A DNA stretch of 64,000 nucleotides from an uncultured Candidatus Cenarchaeum sp. (GCA_958295735.1 OY282369.1:2580983-2644982); one strand, 5' to 3'. Counted from the first letter of the stretch, positions 16,862 through 26,667 are shown. Notes: generated from the sequence alone by a model not told the origin. Made by a program: numbers and translations.

Positions 16862-18379
16862 TCAGGCGGCTGCCGCCGCCGGGGCCCTCGGCGGCCCGGC
16901 GGCGGGATGCGCGAACACGTCCCATTCCGGGTCGGCGCGGAGGGCCTTCAGCGCGGCCGACGGCCAGATTCCCAGGCGCCCGCGCGCCTGGAACACGGTG
17001 CACGTTATGGAGAGGCGGCGCATGCCTGCCGCGCTCCCCGGCCGGCGCCGCGACCTCTTTTCCCCGGCCGGCCCCCCGCGCGTCGCCTGCTCGGTCCTGT
17101 TGTTGTGGCAGGGCATGCCGGGATGCCTCGGGAACGCGAGCATGCGCGGCAGCGCGCCGGCGAGGGCGGCGCGCATCGCGCGCTCCCCGCCGCGCCCTCC
17201 CGCGATCTCCAGCACCCGCCTCTCCAGCTCCCGGACGGCGGCCTCGTCCGCCGTGTCGATGCGGGAGATCTTCCGGTACGCGTAGCGGAGCCGCAGGCGC
17301 AGCTCCCGGTCCTCCGCATCCGCGGCGCGGATCGCGAAGCTCTCGGCGTGCCGCAGCAGGCGGGTGGGGCAGGTCTGCCTCGCGCCTATCCCGCTGTACC
17401 CCGCGTGCCCGCCGGTCACCATCGGCTTGCCCTTCACCTCGGGAAAGTACGGGCCCGCCGCGGCCGCCGCCCTGCTGCCCGGGAACCCCGCGCGCACCGC
17501 ATCCCAGCAGCAGACCACCCGCGCGTACCCGCGCTTCCCGCGCATGTTGAAGGGGGTCTCGTCGGCCTGCCCGCACCCGTCGCTGTCCTTGATGCGCTCC
17601 GCGGCGCGCCGGCCTCCCGGCTCCAGCAGGTTGGCGGCGGCGTCGCGGGCGTTGATGGCGGCGGTCTGCGCAAACCCGCACCCGTGCTCCTCCTCCACGA
17701 GCTCGGCTACGGACGCGCACGGCATGGCCTTCGCGATGCAGGCGACCGCGGACCCGGGCAGCCCGATTCTCGTGCGGGTGCCCGGAATCGACTCCGACTC
17801 TGCCGTGCCGATCCTGCAGCACCTCGCGCACCAGGCCCGCCCGGCCGAGATGCGGGAGGCCCTGATCTTCCCGGCGCCGTCCAGCTTGACACGCATCTTG
17901 TTGCGGGGCCGCTCCGACAGATGCTCGGCCAACCCGCAGTACTCGCACGCGGAAAGGCGGGCGTAGCGCGTCTCCTCCGACTTGCGCGAGTGCGACACCC
18001 CCTTGTGCCCGACGGGCGGGCCCATCTTCTTCCTCGGCTTGCGATCGCCGTCGTGCGCGCCGTGCTCCCTGCGGAACTCGGCCCTGTCGGCGCTGTGCCT
18101 TTCCGCATCGGGCTTGTTGTAGCCGTCGCGCGAGTTGATCCGCTTCTCGGCCTTTTTCAGCTTCGCGGCCAGCTCGCCGCACCCCGCGCAGGCGGCGCCC
18201 TTCTCCGCCCGGCCGGCTCGGCGGCGGGGGCGGCCGGCTCGGCGGCGGCGCCCTTCTCCGCCCGGCTGCTTCGCGGCCGCCGCCTCCGCCCCGCGCGGCC
18301 ACCGGCGGGCACGGGCGGCGCCGGGCGTCCGAGGCCGCCTTTTCAGCCTTCGGGCGCACCCCGCGCTGGCGCTAGGCAC
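16862..18379 (-). CDS. IS66-like transposase, probably inactive
   Basis: About 505 codons from a GTG at 18379; the start is uncertain because the frame stays open upstream. The N-terminal part has CAGC and a helical K/E/R region, then a GxPxGHKG motif and CEYC...CARCC pairs like the zinc-binding region of IS66-type transposases. The catalytic core has QADETPFNMRGK (first Asp) and NNRTEQ (terminal Glu). At the position where relatives usually have TDGHxGY this protein has VTGGHAGY, so the second catalytic Asp appears to be Gly. The following Q-x-C-x-x-H region has also lost its His. No terminal inverted repeats were found. Confidence 0.7.
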   Translation of the reverse strand: MPSASAGCARRLKRRPRTPGAARARRWPRGAEAAAAKQPGGEGRRRRAGRPRRRAGRAEKGAACAGCGELAAKLKKAEKRINSRDGYNKPDAERHSADRAEFRREHGAHDGDRKPRKKMGPPVGHKGVSHSRKSEETRYARLSACEYCGLAEHLSERPRNKMRVKLDGAGKIRASRISAGRAWCARCCRIGTAESESIPGTRTRIGLPGSAVACIAKAMPCASVAELVEEEHGCGFAQTAAINARDAAANLLEPGGRRAAERIKDSDGCGQADETPFNMRGKRGYARVVCCWDAVRAGFPGSRAAAAAGPYFPEVKGKPMVTGGHAGYSGIGARQTCPTRLLRHAESFAIRAADAEDRELRLRLRYAYRKISRIDTADEAAVRELERRVLEIAGGRGGERAMRAALAGALPRMLAFPRHPGMPCHNNRTEQATRGGPAGEKRSRRRPGSAAGMRRLSITCTVFQARGRLGIWPSAALKALRADPEWDVFAHPAAGPPRAPAAAAA

Positions 18380-18705
18380 GCCCCTGACCCCGCGCCGCGC
18401 GCCCGGGGCCGCCTTTTCGGCCTCCGGGCGCCTGCCCGGGAGCGGCGCGCGCTCCCCGAAGTGGGGGAACGCGGTCAGGGAGGCCGACCCCAAGGCGCCG
18501 CCTGCGACGGGATGGACACCGTGGCGGCGGGAGGGACGGGGCGGGGGGAGGAGCGGAGCCCGGGCGCCGTCCGGGGTTGCGGGGCGGACCGCAAAACGGC
18601 GCGTTTTTTCACGGCCCGCCGCGCTTCCGGCCGCATCCCGCGCCGCGCCCGCCGGAATGCCGGCCGGCGCCGCCCCGCCTGATGCGGGCGGGACGCCGCG
18701 CCCCG
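18380..18705. other. GC-rich gap, no gene seen
   Basis: About 325 bases between the transposase 5' end and the surface-protein stop. It may hold the true transposase N-terminus or element end. No inverted repeat was found by eye. Confidence 0.35.
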
Positions 18706-21700
18706 CTAGCAGTCCACCCCGTACGTGACGGTCTGCGTGACTGTGTGGGCGTCGAGCTCGGGCACCCCTTCCAGGTTCAGCCGGAAGTCGACCGCAACGC
18801 TGCCGCCCGCCGGCGTCCCGCCGGGTATCTCGGCGCCCGCCGCCAGCGGGGCGAAGCCCCCCGAGCCTATTGATATCTCCGTGAGCGAGAACGGCAGGGA
18901 GGCCCCGGGCGCGGAGCCGCGCCCGTGCAGCGCCCAGTCCGTGGCGGACACGGACACCGCGGGCATCGGGACTGTTCCCGCGTTGGTCACGGTCTGCCTC
19001 GCCGACCCGCTCGCCCGCCCCGGGGCCAGGGCGGGCAGGGCGAGCGACGACTTTTCCAGGGCCATCCCGCACCTGTCCATCCCGCGGAGCAGCTCGGGGG
19101 CCCGGACCCACCCCGCCGGCGTGCCGGACACCGACCACACGCCGTACGTCACGGGCAGCCGCAGGTCGCCGTTCCCGTCCATATCCGTGCGGCCGAGCGG
19201 GCCGCCGTCCAGGGCGGCCGCCTCCGCCACGCGGCCCCGCGCTTCCAGCGGATCGCCCCCCGCCAGGGCGAGCGCCCTGCCGAGCGCGCGGACCGCCTCG
19301 TACGCGGCGTAGGCCGGCGTGGCCGAGCCGGCGGGCCCGGGCGCGCCCGCGGCGTCGTCTATATAGTCCGTCATGCCGTTCCGCTCCACCGCGAACTGCA
19401 CCGCGGACAGCCTTACGTCCCCGGCCAGCCGCGCCGCCGCCGCGTCCCGTATAACTAGGGGGGACGCGGCGACCCCGCTGCCGGTCCCCGCCCCCGCGCC
19501 GCCGGCCGCGAACCACGCGGACCTCTCCCGTATGGGGCTGCCCTCCCCGACGTTCCCCGCCATGGCGGCGAACTCCGAGTCCGAGCCCGCGTACACGACG
19601 GCCACGCTCCTGCCCGTGCCGCTCCCCGCGGCCGCCATAACGGCGGCCCCTATGGCCGCGGCGCTCCCCGCCCCCCCGCCGCCCGTGAACTCGACGGGCC
19701 GGCCGACGGGTATCCCGAGCGGCGCCAGGTCGGCCGCCAGCGGCCCCAGCAGGCCGTGCGCGAACGCGGGGCCGTCGGCGGCGCCGGCGGGGGGCCCCGC
19801 ATCCGGCGTCAGCACGTGCGCGAACCCGGGGCTGCCGGTGACTGCGGAGCCGTACAGGTCGGCCTGCACCACCGGCACGACCGCATCGAACCCGCCCCGC
19901 GCTATTGTGTGGGCGAGGGCCCTGGCCAGGTGCGCCGCGCCCGGCTCCAGCCTGTACACGCCGTCCCCCCCGACGGCCAGCGAGCGCGCCGCCGACGAGT
20001 GCGACACTATGGCCACGTTGTTGGCGGCCGCGTACCCCGCCATGTCGTGCAGCGCGGCGTCCGAGGCCGGGCCCACGTACAGCGCGGGGCCGTTCCCGCC
20101 GTCGTGGGCGTCCCGCAGCGCCGCCGCCGCGCCCCTGCCGGCCGGCGCGCCGTATTCCGACACGTCGACGAAGAACGGGTACCCCCGCTCCTCCGACACG
20201 GCGTTGAACTCGGCGGCCCCCAGCCGCGCCGCCGCCGCGGACGGGTCGCCGGGGCCGCGCGCGAACACCCCCACCTGCACCCGCTGCCCGCCGCCGGCCC
20301 CCTCCCCGCCCGCGGCCTTGGGGCCGGGGTTCGAGAGGTGGTTCCCAAACAGGTCCGTGACGTTCCCGGACACGCGGAACCCCACAGTAGAGGCGGCGGG
20401 GGCGCCGTTCCACGAGACCACGACGTTCCTCCCGTACGCGGCCGCCCCCGAGGCGGCGCCGCGGCTGCCCTCCGCCGCGATGCCGTCCGCCACAATATCG
20501 GAATAGTGGGCCGGCACTGCCAGCACCGGCTCGTCGTAGTATGCCGTGACGGAGCTGCCGTTCAGGACGGAGGCCCGCACGAAGGACGGGGCGGCAGAGT
20601 CGCGGGCCACGGCCAGCGGCGCCGGCTCCGCCTCGTACGCCGAGCGGCCGTTCGTGGCGAAGCCGTCCGGCAGCGCCACGGTGGCGCGCAGGGGATCGGC
20701 GTATTCCGGGGCGCCGAGCGCCTCCCGCTTGTAATCGGACACGAGCAGCACGAACGTCCTGTCCCCCGCCCGGCCGGATTCTGTTGACAGTATGTCGCCG
20801 GCGGACAGGGTTGCGGCGGCATTCCCGGCTCCGCTGCCGCGTACCTCGATGCTCCCGGGGAACGACCGCGCGTCCGGAATTGCTGCAGCCTCGTCGAACG
20901 TGAGGACGAGCCGCCCCGCCCCGCCCCCCGCGGGCGCCAGGTTGAACGCGGCCGCGGCGAGGCGCGGGGGCGTGTGATCCTGCGCGTATTCCAGCGGGAC
21001 CGCCGGCCGGTTCCCCGCGTGCGGGTTGCCGGCGAGATCGCGCACGAAGCCGCCGGGCAGCGATATGCGGGCGGAGCCCAGGTCCGCCGCGTTGAGCTCT
21101 ACCCGCTTGGCGCCGGATACGTCCAGCGCGAACGCCCTGTCTCCCGTATGGCCCGATGCCACGGACGGAATGTCGCCGGCGAAAAGGGCGATCGTCCGGC
21201 CGCCGCCCCCGATCTCGACGGCTCCCCCGAACGACCACGCGTCCGGCATCGTCGTCGCCTCGTCGAACTCGAGCGCGAGCCGGCCGCCGTGGCCCGCCGT
21301 GAGGTCGAGGGAGGCGGATGCGAGCAGGGGGGCCTGGCCGTCCGCCAGCTCCCGCACCGCGGTCCCGGCGCCGAGGTCGTTGCCCGCGAGATCGGCCACC
21401 GCCGCCAGGTCTATGGTTATGGTGCCCGTGGCATCGCGCGCCGCGGGATCGCCGCCGAACCGCACCGTGTGCGAGTCGGTGCCGCTGCCCTGCAGCGCGC
21501 CGGCTTGGCGCCCCGCGCCGCCTGCGGTGTTCATGCCGTACGCCGGGCCCGTGGCGTTTGCCGGCTCGCTGTAGCGCACCGTTGCGTGGTGGGGGCCCGT
21601 TATCGCGGCGGACAGGACCGCGGGGGCGGTCCCGTCCGCCCGGACCGTCGCCGTGTTGGACGCCCCGTTCGCGTTCCCGGCCGCGTCCCGCGCCGCGCCC

Positions 21701-22938
21701 GCGGGGATGCCGACCCGTATGGTCCCGTCCGATAATGGCGAGACGTCAAAGTAGTACGAGGCGCCGCCGCCCGCGAAGTTGCCCACGCTGCCGGGGGCCG
21801 TCCCCGAAAGGGAGACGTCCCCGAGTTCGAACCCGGTGACGTTCTCGCTAAACTCCACCGTGAAGCCGATCGTAGATGCGTTGGTCGGGCCCTGATGCGA
21901 GGCGGTGACGGTCGCGTTCGGCCCGGTCCTGTCTATGCCGATGCCCGCCGCGTTCGATTCCACGTTCGCGTTTCCGGCCCTGTCCTGCACGCGGCCGGCC
22001 GGCATGCTTGCCGTGAGCATCCTCCCGTCGGCCGGATCCGCCACGTCGAACGAGTACGCGGCATCGAATACCTGGACGCGGCGGTTGCCGCTGTCGGCCA
22101 CGTACACGCGGCCCGGGCCGCCGACCGCCACGCCGTTCGGGTAGCCGAATTGGTCGTCTCCTGAGCCAAAGCTGCCGATGGTGACGTTGTGCGTCCCGTT
22201 TGCGTTGAACACCTGGACGCGGTGGTTTCCAGCGTCGGCCACGTACACGCGGCCCGAGCCGTCTACCGCCACGCCCCTCGGACCGCGGAACTGGCCGTCG
22301 ACACCCCCCTCGCTCCCGAACGTGAGGACGTGCGCCCCGTCCAGGTCGAACGCCTGCACGCGGTGGTTGTACGTGTCGGCCGCGTACGCGAGCCCGGGGC
22401 CGCCCGCCGCCACGCCCGTCGGAAACTTGAACCGCCCGCCGCCCGCGCCCTCGCCGCCCAAAGCGGCGTCGTGCCGCGGCTCCAAGCGCAGGTTCCGCAC
22501 CGTTCCTGACGAGACGCTGATGTCTGCCGCGTCCAAGGTTGAGGCGTCTATGGCCCCGCTGAATTCCAGGCCGAACGGCACCGCCCGCAGGCTGGTGGGG
22601 GAGGCCGCGCCGCTCGAGATCTCGGCGGCCAGCCGGTGGCCGCCCGCGCCCGCGTGCGGCGCGGCGGCGCAGTAGCCCGCGAGAAGGGCCGTGGACAGGA
22701 CCAGGACAGCGGCGAGCGGCGCCCGGCGGCGGGATGCAAAAGGGCGCGGGATCGCCGGCGGCCCGGGCGCGCACCTTTTCCGGCTGCCCCGACCCCGCCA
22801 GGAACCGTTCCCGCCAGGGAGCCGTTCCCGGCACCGACCGCCGGCGCCGCCCCCGCCGGTGACGCCGCCCGCGCGCCCGCCGGCGGCGCCGCGTTTTTCG
22901 CCGTCCGCGCGCCGGCGATCCCGGCGGAGGCATCCCAC
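18706..22938 (-). CDS. Large surface protein: NHL repeats, Ig-like repeats, type 1 periplasmic-binding fold
   Basis: This 1410-codon frame begins with about 70 Arg-rich residues. A signal or anchor segment follows (LAAVLVLSTALLAG, about residues 75-90). Three NHL repeats come next, each with a V(Y)AADxGNHRVQVF-type core (about 165-290). A long series of Ig-like/SwmB-type repeats contains recurring D-x-T-x-P and GGFVRDLAGN elements (about 310-900). Then comes a type 1 periplasmic binding-protein-like domain (about 905-1265), and a C-terminal beta domain ends QTVTYGVDC. Such proteins are exported and probably act in adhesion or solute sensing at the cell surface. A TATA-like box (23008-23015) with an ATG at 22985 lies upstream but in another frame, so the true 5' end may be frameshifted. 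A decayed copy of the C-terminus is at 62679-63340. Confidence 0.8.
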   Translation of the reverse strand: MGCLRRDRRRADGEKRGAAGGRAGGVTGGGGAGGRCRERLPGGNGSWRGRGSRKRCAPGPPAIPRPFASRRRAPLAAVLVLSTALLAGYCAAAPHAGAGGHRLAAEISSGAASPTSLRAVPFGLEFSGAIDASTLDAADISVSSGTVRNLRLEPRHDAALGGEGAGGGRFKFPTGVAAGGPGLAYAADTYNHRVQAFDLDGAHVLTFGSEGGVDGQFRGPRGVAVDGSGRVYVADAGNHRVQVFNANGTHNVTIGSFGSGDDQFGYPNGVAVGGPGRVYVADSGNRRVQVFDAAYSFDVADPADGRMLTASMPAGRVQDRAGNANVESNAAGIGIDRTGPNATVTASHQGPTNASTIGFTVEFSENVTGFELGDVSLSGTAPGSVGNFAGGGASYYFDVSPLSDGTIRVGIPAGAARDAAGNANGASNTATVRADGTAPAVLSAAITGPHHATVRYSEPANATGPAYGMNTAGGAGRQAGALQGSGTDSHTVRFGGDPAARDATGTITIDLAAVADLAGNDLGAGTAVRELADGQAPLLASASLDLTAGHGGRLALEFDEATTMPDAWSFGGAVEIGGGGRTIALFAGDIPSVASGHTGDRAFALDVSGAKRVELNAADLGSARISLPGGFVRDLAGNPHAGNRPAVPLEYAQDHTPPRLAAAAFNLAPAGGGAGRLVLTFDEAAAIPDARSFPGSIEVRGSGAGNAAATLSAGDILSTESGRAGDRTFVLLVSDYKREALGAPEYADPLRATVALPDGFATNGRSAYEAEPAPLAVARDSAAPSFVRASVLNGSSVTAYYDEPVLAVPAHYSDIVADGIAAEGSRGAASGAAAYGRNVVVSWNGAPAASTVGFRVSGNVTDLFGNHLSNPGPKAAGGEGAGGGQRVQVGVFARGPGDPSAAAARLGAAEFNAVSEERGYPFFVDVSEYGAPAGRGAAAALRDAHDGGNGPALYVGPASDAALHDMAGYAAANNVAIVSHSSAARSLAVGGDGVYRLEPGAAHLARALAHTIARGGFDAVVPVVQADLYGSAVTGSPGFAHVLTPDAGPPAGAADGPAFAHGLLGPLAADLAPLGIPVGRPVEFTGGGGAGSAAAIGAAVMAAAGSGTGRSVAVVYAGSDSEFAAMAGNVGEGSPIRERSAWFAAGGAGAGTGSGVAASPLVIRDAAAARLAGDVRLSAVQFAVERNGMTDYIDDAAGAPGPAGSATPAYAAYEAVRALGRALALAGGDPLEARGRVAEAAALDGGPLGRTDMDGNGDLRLPVTYGVWSVSGTPAGWVRAPELLRGMDRCGMALEKSSLALPALAPGRASGSARQTVTNAGTVPMPAVSVSATDWALHGRGSAPGASLPFSLTEISIGSGGFAPLAAGAEIPGGTPAGGSVAVDFRLNLEGVPELDAHTVTQTVTYGVDC

Positions 22939-23007
22939 GCGCCGGCGACCGAGCCGGCGTTTCCGGATTCCCGGCCTGGCAGCATGCGCTCCTGCCGTGC
23001 CGCCTAC

Positions 23008-23015
23008 AGATAAAC
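23008..23015 (-). promoter_or_regulatory. TATA-like box upstream of the surface-protein gene
   Basis: GTTTATCT on the minus strand, 23-30 bases before an ATG at 22985. That ATG opens a frame different from the surface-protein frame, which is why a 5' frameshift is suspected. Confidence 0.35.
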
Positions 23016-23157
23016 CCGCCCGCCGCCCGGCAGGCGGGCCCGCGCCCGCCGCCCGGCCGCGCCGAGGCGGCGCCCGTTCCGGCCCGCATCCTGCGGGCGG
23101 GACGCCGCCGCGGGGACCGGGTATCCTGCCGCACGGGTATTCGCAGCGGCGCCGGGC

Positions 23158-23308
23158 CCGCGCCCAAAACCGTTCGGAATATGTGGGATCCAGCCCCGCG
23201 GCGGGAGGTGACCGGGCCCGCGCCCGCCGTCCGGGGATGCCGGCCAGGCCACTCGACGACGGACGGAATGATCACTAAACCGATGGGATTTACGAAGACG
23301 CATCGGTT
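23158..23308. repeat. Weak R2-like repeat and an 8-bp inverted repeat
   Basis: 23158-23194 (CGCCCAAAACC ... GTGGGATCCAGCC) resembles, in inverse orientation, the R2 elements at 39251 and 57898. At 23278-23285 and 23301-23308 the arms AACCGATG and CATCGGTT flank a 15-base loop about 150 bases beyond the methyltransferase stop. The hairpin has no T-run, so a terminator role is uncertain. Confidence 0.35.
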
Positions 23309-23461
23309 AAGATTAGGCGTTGAGCGGCATGTGTTCGAAGAACGCGCCGCAAAAACTTTCTGGCAGTGCTGCGTGAGTGGTGAGCTTCGCGACTCGGCAT
23401 GCCGTGTCCGTGAAACAGTCTAAACGACATTCTGGATAAGAACAACCGTCTTTTTTCGCCG

Positions 23462-26326
23462 CTATGTGTTCTCCCTCACAAACTGGGGCTCTTTCACGAT
23501 GGCGTTATAAACCCAGCTCATGTCGGAGACACTAGCGCCAGCTACGTCGTACAGGCGCTTGTCTTTGATATTCTTTCGAGGTTGAGCGCGGCTTGCAGGT
23601 GCGTAAATACCCAGTGCGGCACACAGGCGTTTGTCCAGCTCTATCCTCGCTGGATCACGCTCCAAGTTGTTAACGGTCAACATGTCTTTGTTACACAAAT
23701 CGTCGAATATTTTATCCATTTTTTCAATCACGGATTTATTTAGCTTATTCAAATCTAATACGGGAAATATCATAAAAGCCTCCCTGCTCATCCGGCCCCT
23801 GCCCAATTGCTGAAATCCCGCCACTTTCCAATACGTCATGATCCCAAATATGGAGTTTAACCACACCGTAAGCGCCTTTTCGTGTGCTGGGTTGTGCAAA
23901 ATGACGTTTGGCCAGCTTCCTCCACCAACAGTTGGCTCATTCGTGTATGCCATGATCAGTCGTTGTGAATTATAGCGAACTTGTAGATTGACGTGTGTTC
24001 TAGATGCCGTGTCCAATACACCTCTGACGTGCTTCTCTGTGGCATCGTGCTTCTTCTCGAGCGAACAATCGGGTTGCACCTTAATCGATCTTTGTGTCGC
24101 ATTGTCGTTATTCCACAAACATTGGTATGAGCCGGTGTCGTTTTTCGGTATTTTGTTGAACGGCCCCCTAGGGGTTCCATCTTCTTTTGCTCCAGTTATG
24201 TCAAACGCGTGTTTTCCCAAATTTGCAATTTTTCCTAGTTTGACGATTGGAACTCTGCTGGACCCCTTCATCACCGAAGTGACATATTGCCACAACCTGA
24301 TGTTTGAAACGCGTCCAACATTCCATTCATTTCCATTTATGGGCGTGTCAACGGCGTCGCCGATTTTCATGTTGCCCAACAACAGCGAAGAACCTCCCAT
24401 CTCTGATTCCATTCTGTTTGGTTGGATTTCTCGTACTGTTTTTGCGGATTCGATCGCTTCGAGCCGAGTCAGTGGAACCCTATCTAGCAATGCTAGTTTT
24501 ATGCGGCCGTCTGATTTTAGAGATTCGTCGTTTTTTCTTGCAATCAGCATCATTTCATTCATCATTGTGTCTGACGAAAATGTATCACCGTGTTTTCTCC
24601 GCGTCGTCATGACGATTGTTATGTTGTGGTAATTATTGCCAATCAATGTTCTGACTTTTTTCCATGATGCTCCAGACGACATCGTGGCAGGCAATATGAT
24701 GCCCATGGTTCCTCCGCCCTTTAATTTACGATCTGCTATTGCGATGAAATACGAGGCAAGCCCCGCATTGCCATGCGCGCAGGTATCCCTGTACAATTGG
24801 GCATTGATGTTGCCCATCTTGATCTGGTCTTCGGGTTTTGTCCCAAAGACTGCAAACGGCGGGACCGGACACGCTCTACCACCTCCGTGATTTGTGGCCC
24901 TCACGTATGGCGGATTCATTAGGATGTAATCCACCGTTTTGTCGAACACTGCAGCTCCCGTAATGTTCTCGCTGCGTTTGCCGTGGTGTTTTTTTCCAAC
25001 TTTAACAAGGCGTGAAAGTTCGCTCAGAAGATCAAGCGACCCCAAGTTGTAGCCACCCTCTGGTGTGGGCCCAATACTCAGCGTGTGTATGTTGGATCTA
25101 AGAAACCCGGACTTGGGAAACAGGCCTGCCAAGTTGGATGCTGTGATGCACGACGCCGTGGGCATTATGTCATAACCGTACAAGACTTTATCCATAACAT
25201 CCGCATGTAAATTCTCCACGTCGATGTTTAACGCATTGTTGATGATCTGAATATATGCGGCAGTAAGCAGCATGCCTGTCCCGCACGCAAAATCCGCTAT
25301 TCTCAGTGACGTGATGTCGTCTTTTTTATCATACAACAAGTCTTCATTCGGAGGCATGACCAATGCGGCCAGCAATGTGGCGGCTTCTGGAACAGTATAA
25401 TACGCCGCCGCATTATCGCGATCGACGAGCATTTTTTGGTACAACAAACCATAGACATCCCCCGATTTCTGGACTCGCAGTCCGATTATGGTGGATATTG
25501 CATCGTGCATGTAGTTTATTATGTTGCCAGCAGATGCCATGGGTATTGTATTAAGTATGTTTATCGCCGTGCTAAATATTGGATGATAGTTTATTTCCAA
25601 AATCTTGCGCCATGCGTGCATGATGTCTGTTTTCGTTATTACTCCAATTGTTCCAGAATCATCAATGGCGGGTACTCTTTCGGAGTGCTCCGCCAACTCT
25701 TCATGGAATATGCCAGCATTTAACAGTATCAGCGAGGCCATATCCCAAGCCTGCTTTTCTCCGTTTACATCTTTGCCCACCATTTTTACTATCTTTTCTC
25801 TAACTGTTTTATCAAGTCCTGCTATCACTTTTGAGATTTTAGTTATATTGCAAATCATCGCTTCTACGCATTTGTCTATTTTTTGTTTTGGAGTCATTGA
25901 CATGCGTATGGCCACCATTATGTCCGCCAACGAACCCTTCAAATACCCGCTTGAAGGGAACGGTGTTTCGTTATCATCTTTAAGTAAAAAATATTCTAAT
26001 TCTTTTGTCCTGCTCAGCTCTATTTTTAATGCGTCGGATTCTCTAAAATTGTGTGGTATGCGAATGCCAATTACTGCAGACGGCTTGCCGTAGTTTTTTA
26101 CCTTCTGCCCCATCTTTTCAATTACATCGCCCTCTAAAGTGTGCGCGGGCATCCATTCGGTTTCTATTATAACGCAAGATGTGTTGTTGGATACTATCAC
26201 ATCAGGCCGCTTGTTGGTGTTGACTAGAACTTGGGTTCTTTCTGCACTTGCTGTAAACATCCCCCGAAATCTTTTTTTGAGAATGCTCGCAATTGCGTAA
26301 TTCGCCTCGTCTTCCCTCGCACTCAA
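23462..26326 (-). CDS. N6-adenine DNA methyltransferase with nuclease-like N-terminus
   Basis: The 954-residue product has a possible PD-(D/E)xK-type N-terminus (RPDVIVSNN, then CVIIETEW, residues 40-60). A helical domain follows, then a gamma-class adenine methyltransferase core with motif I IADFACGTGMLL (about residue 345) and motif IV NPPYVRA (about residue 471), and a C-terminal target-recognition-like region. This layout fits type I HsdM or type IIG restriction-modification enzymes. The N-terminal motif has Glu-x-Glu rather than Glu-x-Lys, so cleavage activity is uncertain. The start is a TTG at 26326; no convincing TATA box was found. Its base composition is strikingly AT-rich for this window, indicating recent transfer. 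It lies 1.4 kb beyond the DrmAB-1 helicase in the same orientation, so it could serve as that system's methyltransferase. Confidence 0.85.
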   Translation of the reverse strand: MSAREDEANYAIASILKKRFRGMFTASAERTQVLVNTNKRPDVIVSNNTSCVIIETEWMPAHTLEGDVIEKMGQKVKNYGKPSAVIGIRIPHNFRESDALKIELSRTKELEYFLLKDDNETPFPSSGYLKGSLADIMVAIRMSMTPKQKIDKCVEAMICNITKISKVIAGLDKTVREKIVKMVGKDVNGEKQAWDMASLILLNAGIFHEELAEHSERVPAIDDSGTIGVITKTDIMHAWRKILEINYHPIFSTAINILNTIPMASAGNIINYMHDAISTIIGLRVQKSGDVYGLLYQKMLVDRDNAAAYYTVPEAATLLAALVMPPNEDLLYDKKDDITSLRIADFACGTGMLLTAAYIQIINNALNIDVENLHADVMDKVLYGYDIMPTASCITASNLAGLFPKSGFLRSNIHTLSIGPTPEGGYNLGSLDLLSELSRLVKVGKKHHGKRSENITGAAVFDKTVDYILMNPPYVRATNHGGGRACPVPPFAVFGTKPEDQIKMGNINAQLYRDTCAHGNAGLASYFIAIADRKLKGGGTMGIILPATMSSGASWKKVRTLIGNNYHNITIVMTTRRKHGDTFSSDTMMNEMMLIARKNDESLKSDGRIKLALLDRVPLTRLEAIESAKTVREIQPNRMESEMGGSSLLLGNMKIGDAVDTPINGNEWNVGRVSNIRLWQYVTSVMKGSSRVPIVKLGKIANLGKHAFDITGAKEDGTPRGPFNKIPKNDTGSYQCLWNNDNATQRSIKVQPDCSLEKKHDATEKHVRGVLDTASRTHVNLQVRYNSQRLIMAYTNEPTVGGGSWPNVILHNPAHEKALTVWLNSIFGIMTYWKVAGFQQLGRGRMSREAFMIFPVLDLNKLNKSVIEKMDKIFDDLCNKDMLTVNNLERDPARIELDKRLCAALGIYAPASRAQPRKNIKDKRLYDVAGASVSDMSWVYNAIVKEPQFVRENT

Positions 26327-26667
26327 GGTGCAAGGCCTCCACCGTTTGTGTGATCCGAGTTGTCAGGGATCGGGGAGGATCGGGGAGGATCGGGGAGGAT
26401 CGGGGAGGATCGGGGAGGGGGCTATAGCAAGCCCACACATAAACCATCACTTCTTCGCAGTCACTGCCACTCTTTTGTTGAAAGTGCTGTAGTCCTAATC
26501 CGTTGACCGATTTCGTCTTCTCTTTGACCGAGTTTGATGTTATGGCGGAGTGATTAATTAGGCCGCCGCATGACCGCTTCGCCGAAAGCACGGTTTTGAG
26601 TTTCGCCAGATTGCCACATTCCAACGCCTCACTCTGCAAATCATAGAATATAAGTTTTCGACGAAAG
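26327..26667. other. AT-richer upstream region of the methyltransferase
   Basis: An AT-richer tail of the transferred segment, with no convincing gene. It holds a 10-bp tandem repeat (26368-26417) 40-90 bases upstream of the TTG start, where it could affect transcription. Confidence 0.35.
26368..26417. repeat. 10-bp tandem repeat, five copies
   Basis: GATCGGGGAG repeated five times without error, followed by an extra G run. Each unit holds a GATC site. It lies just upstream of the adenine methyltransferase start. Confidence 0.9.

Noticed and set aside
18400-21238. Upstream extension of the transposase frame to more than 1400 codons
   Set aside because: It lies opposite or out of frame over the surface-protein gene and gives Arg/Gly-rich sequence; it is a shadow of that gene.
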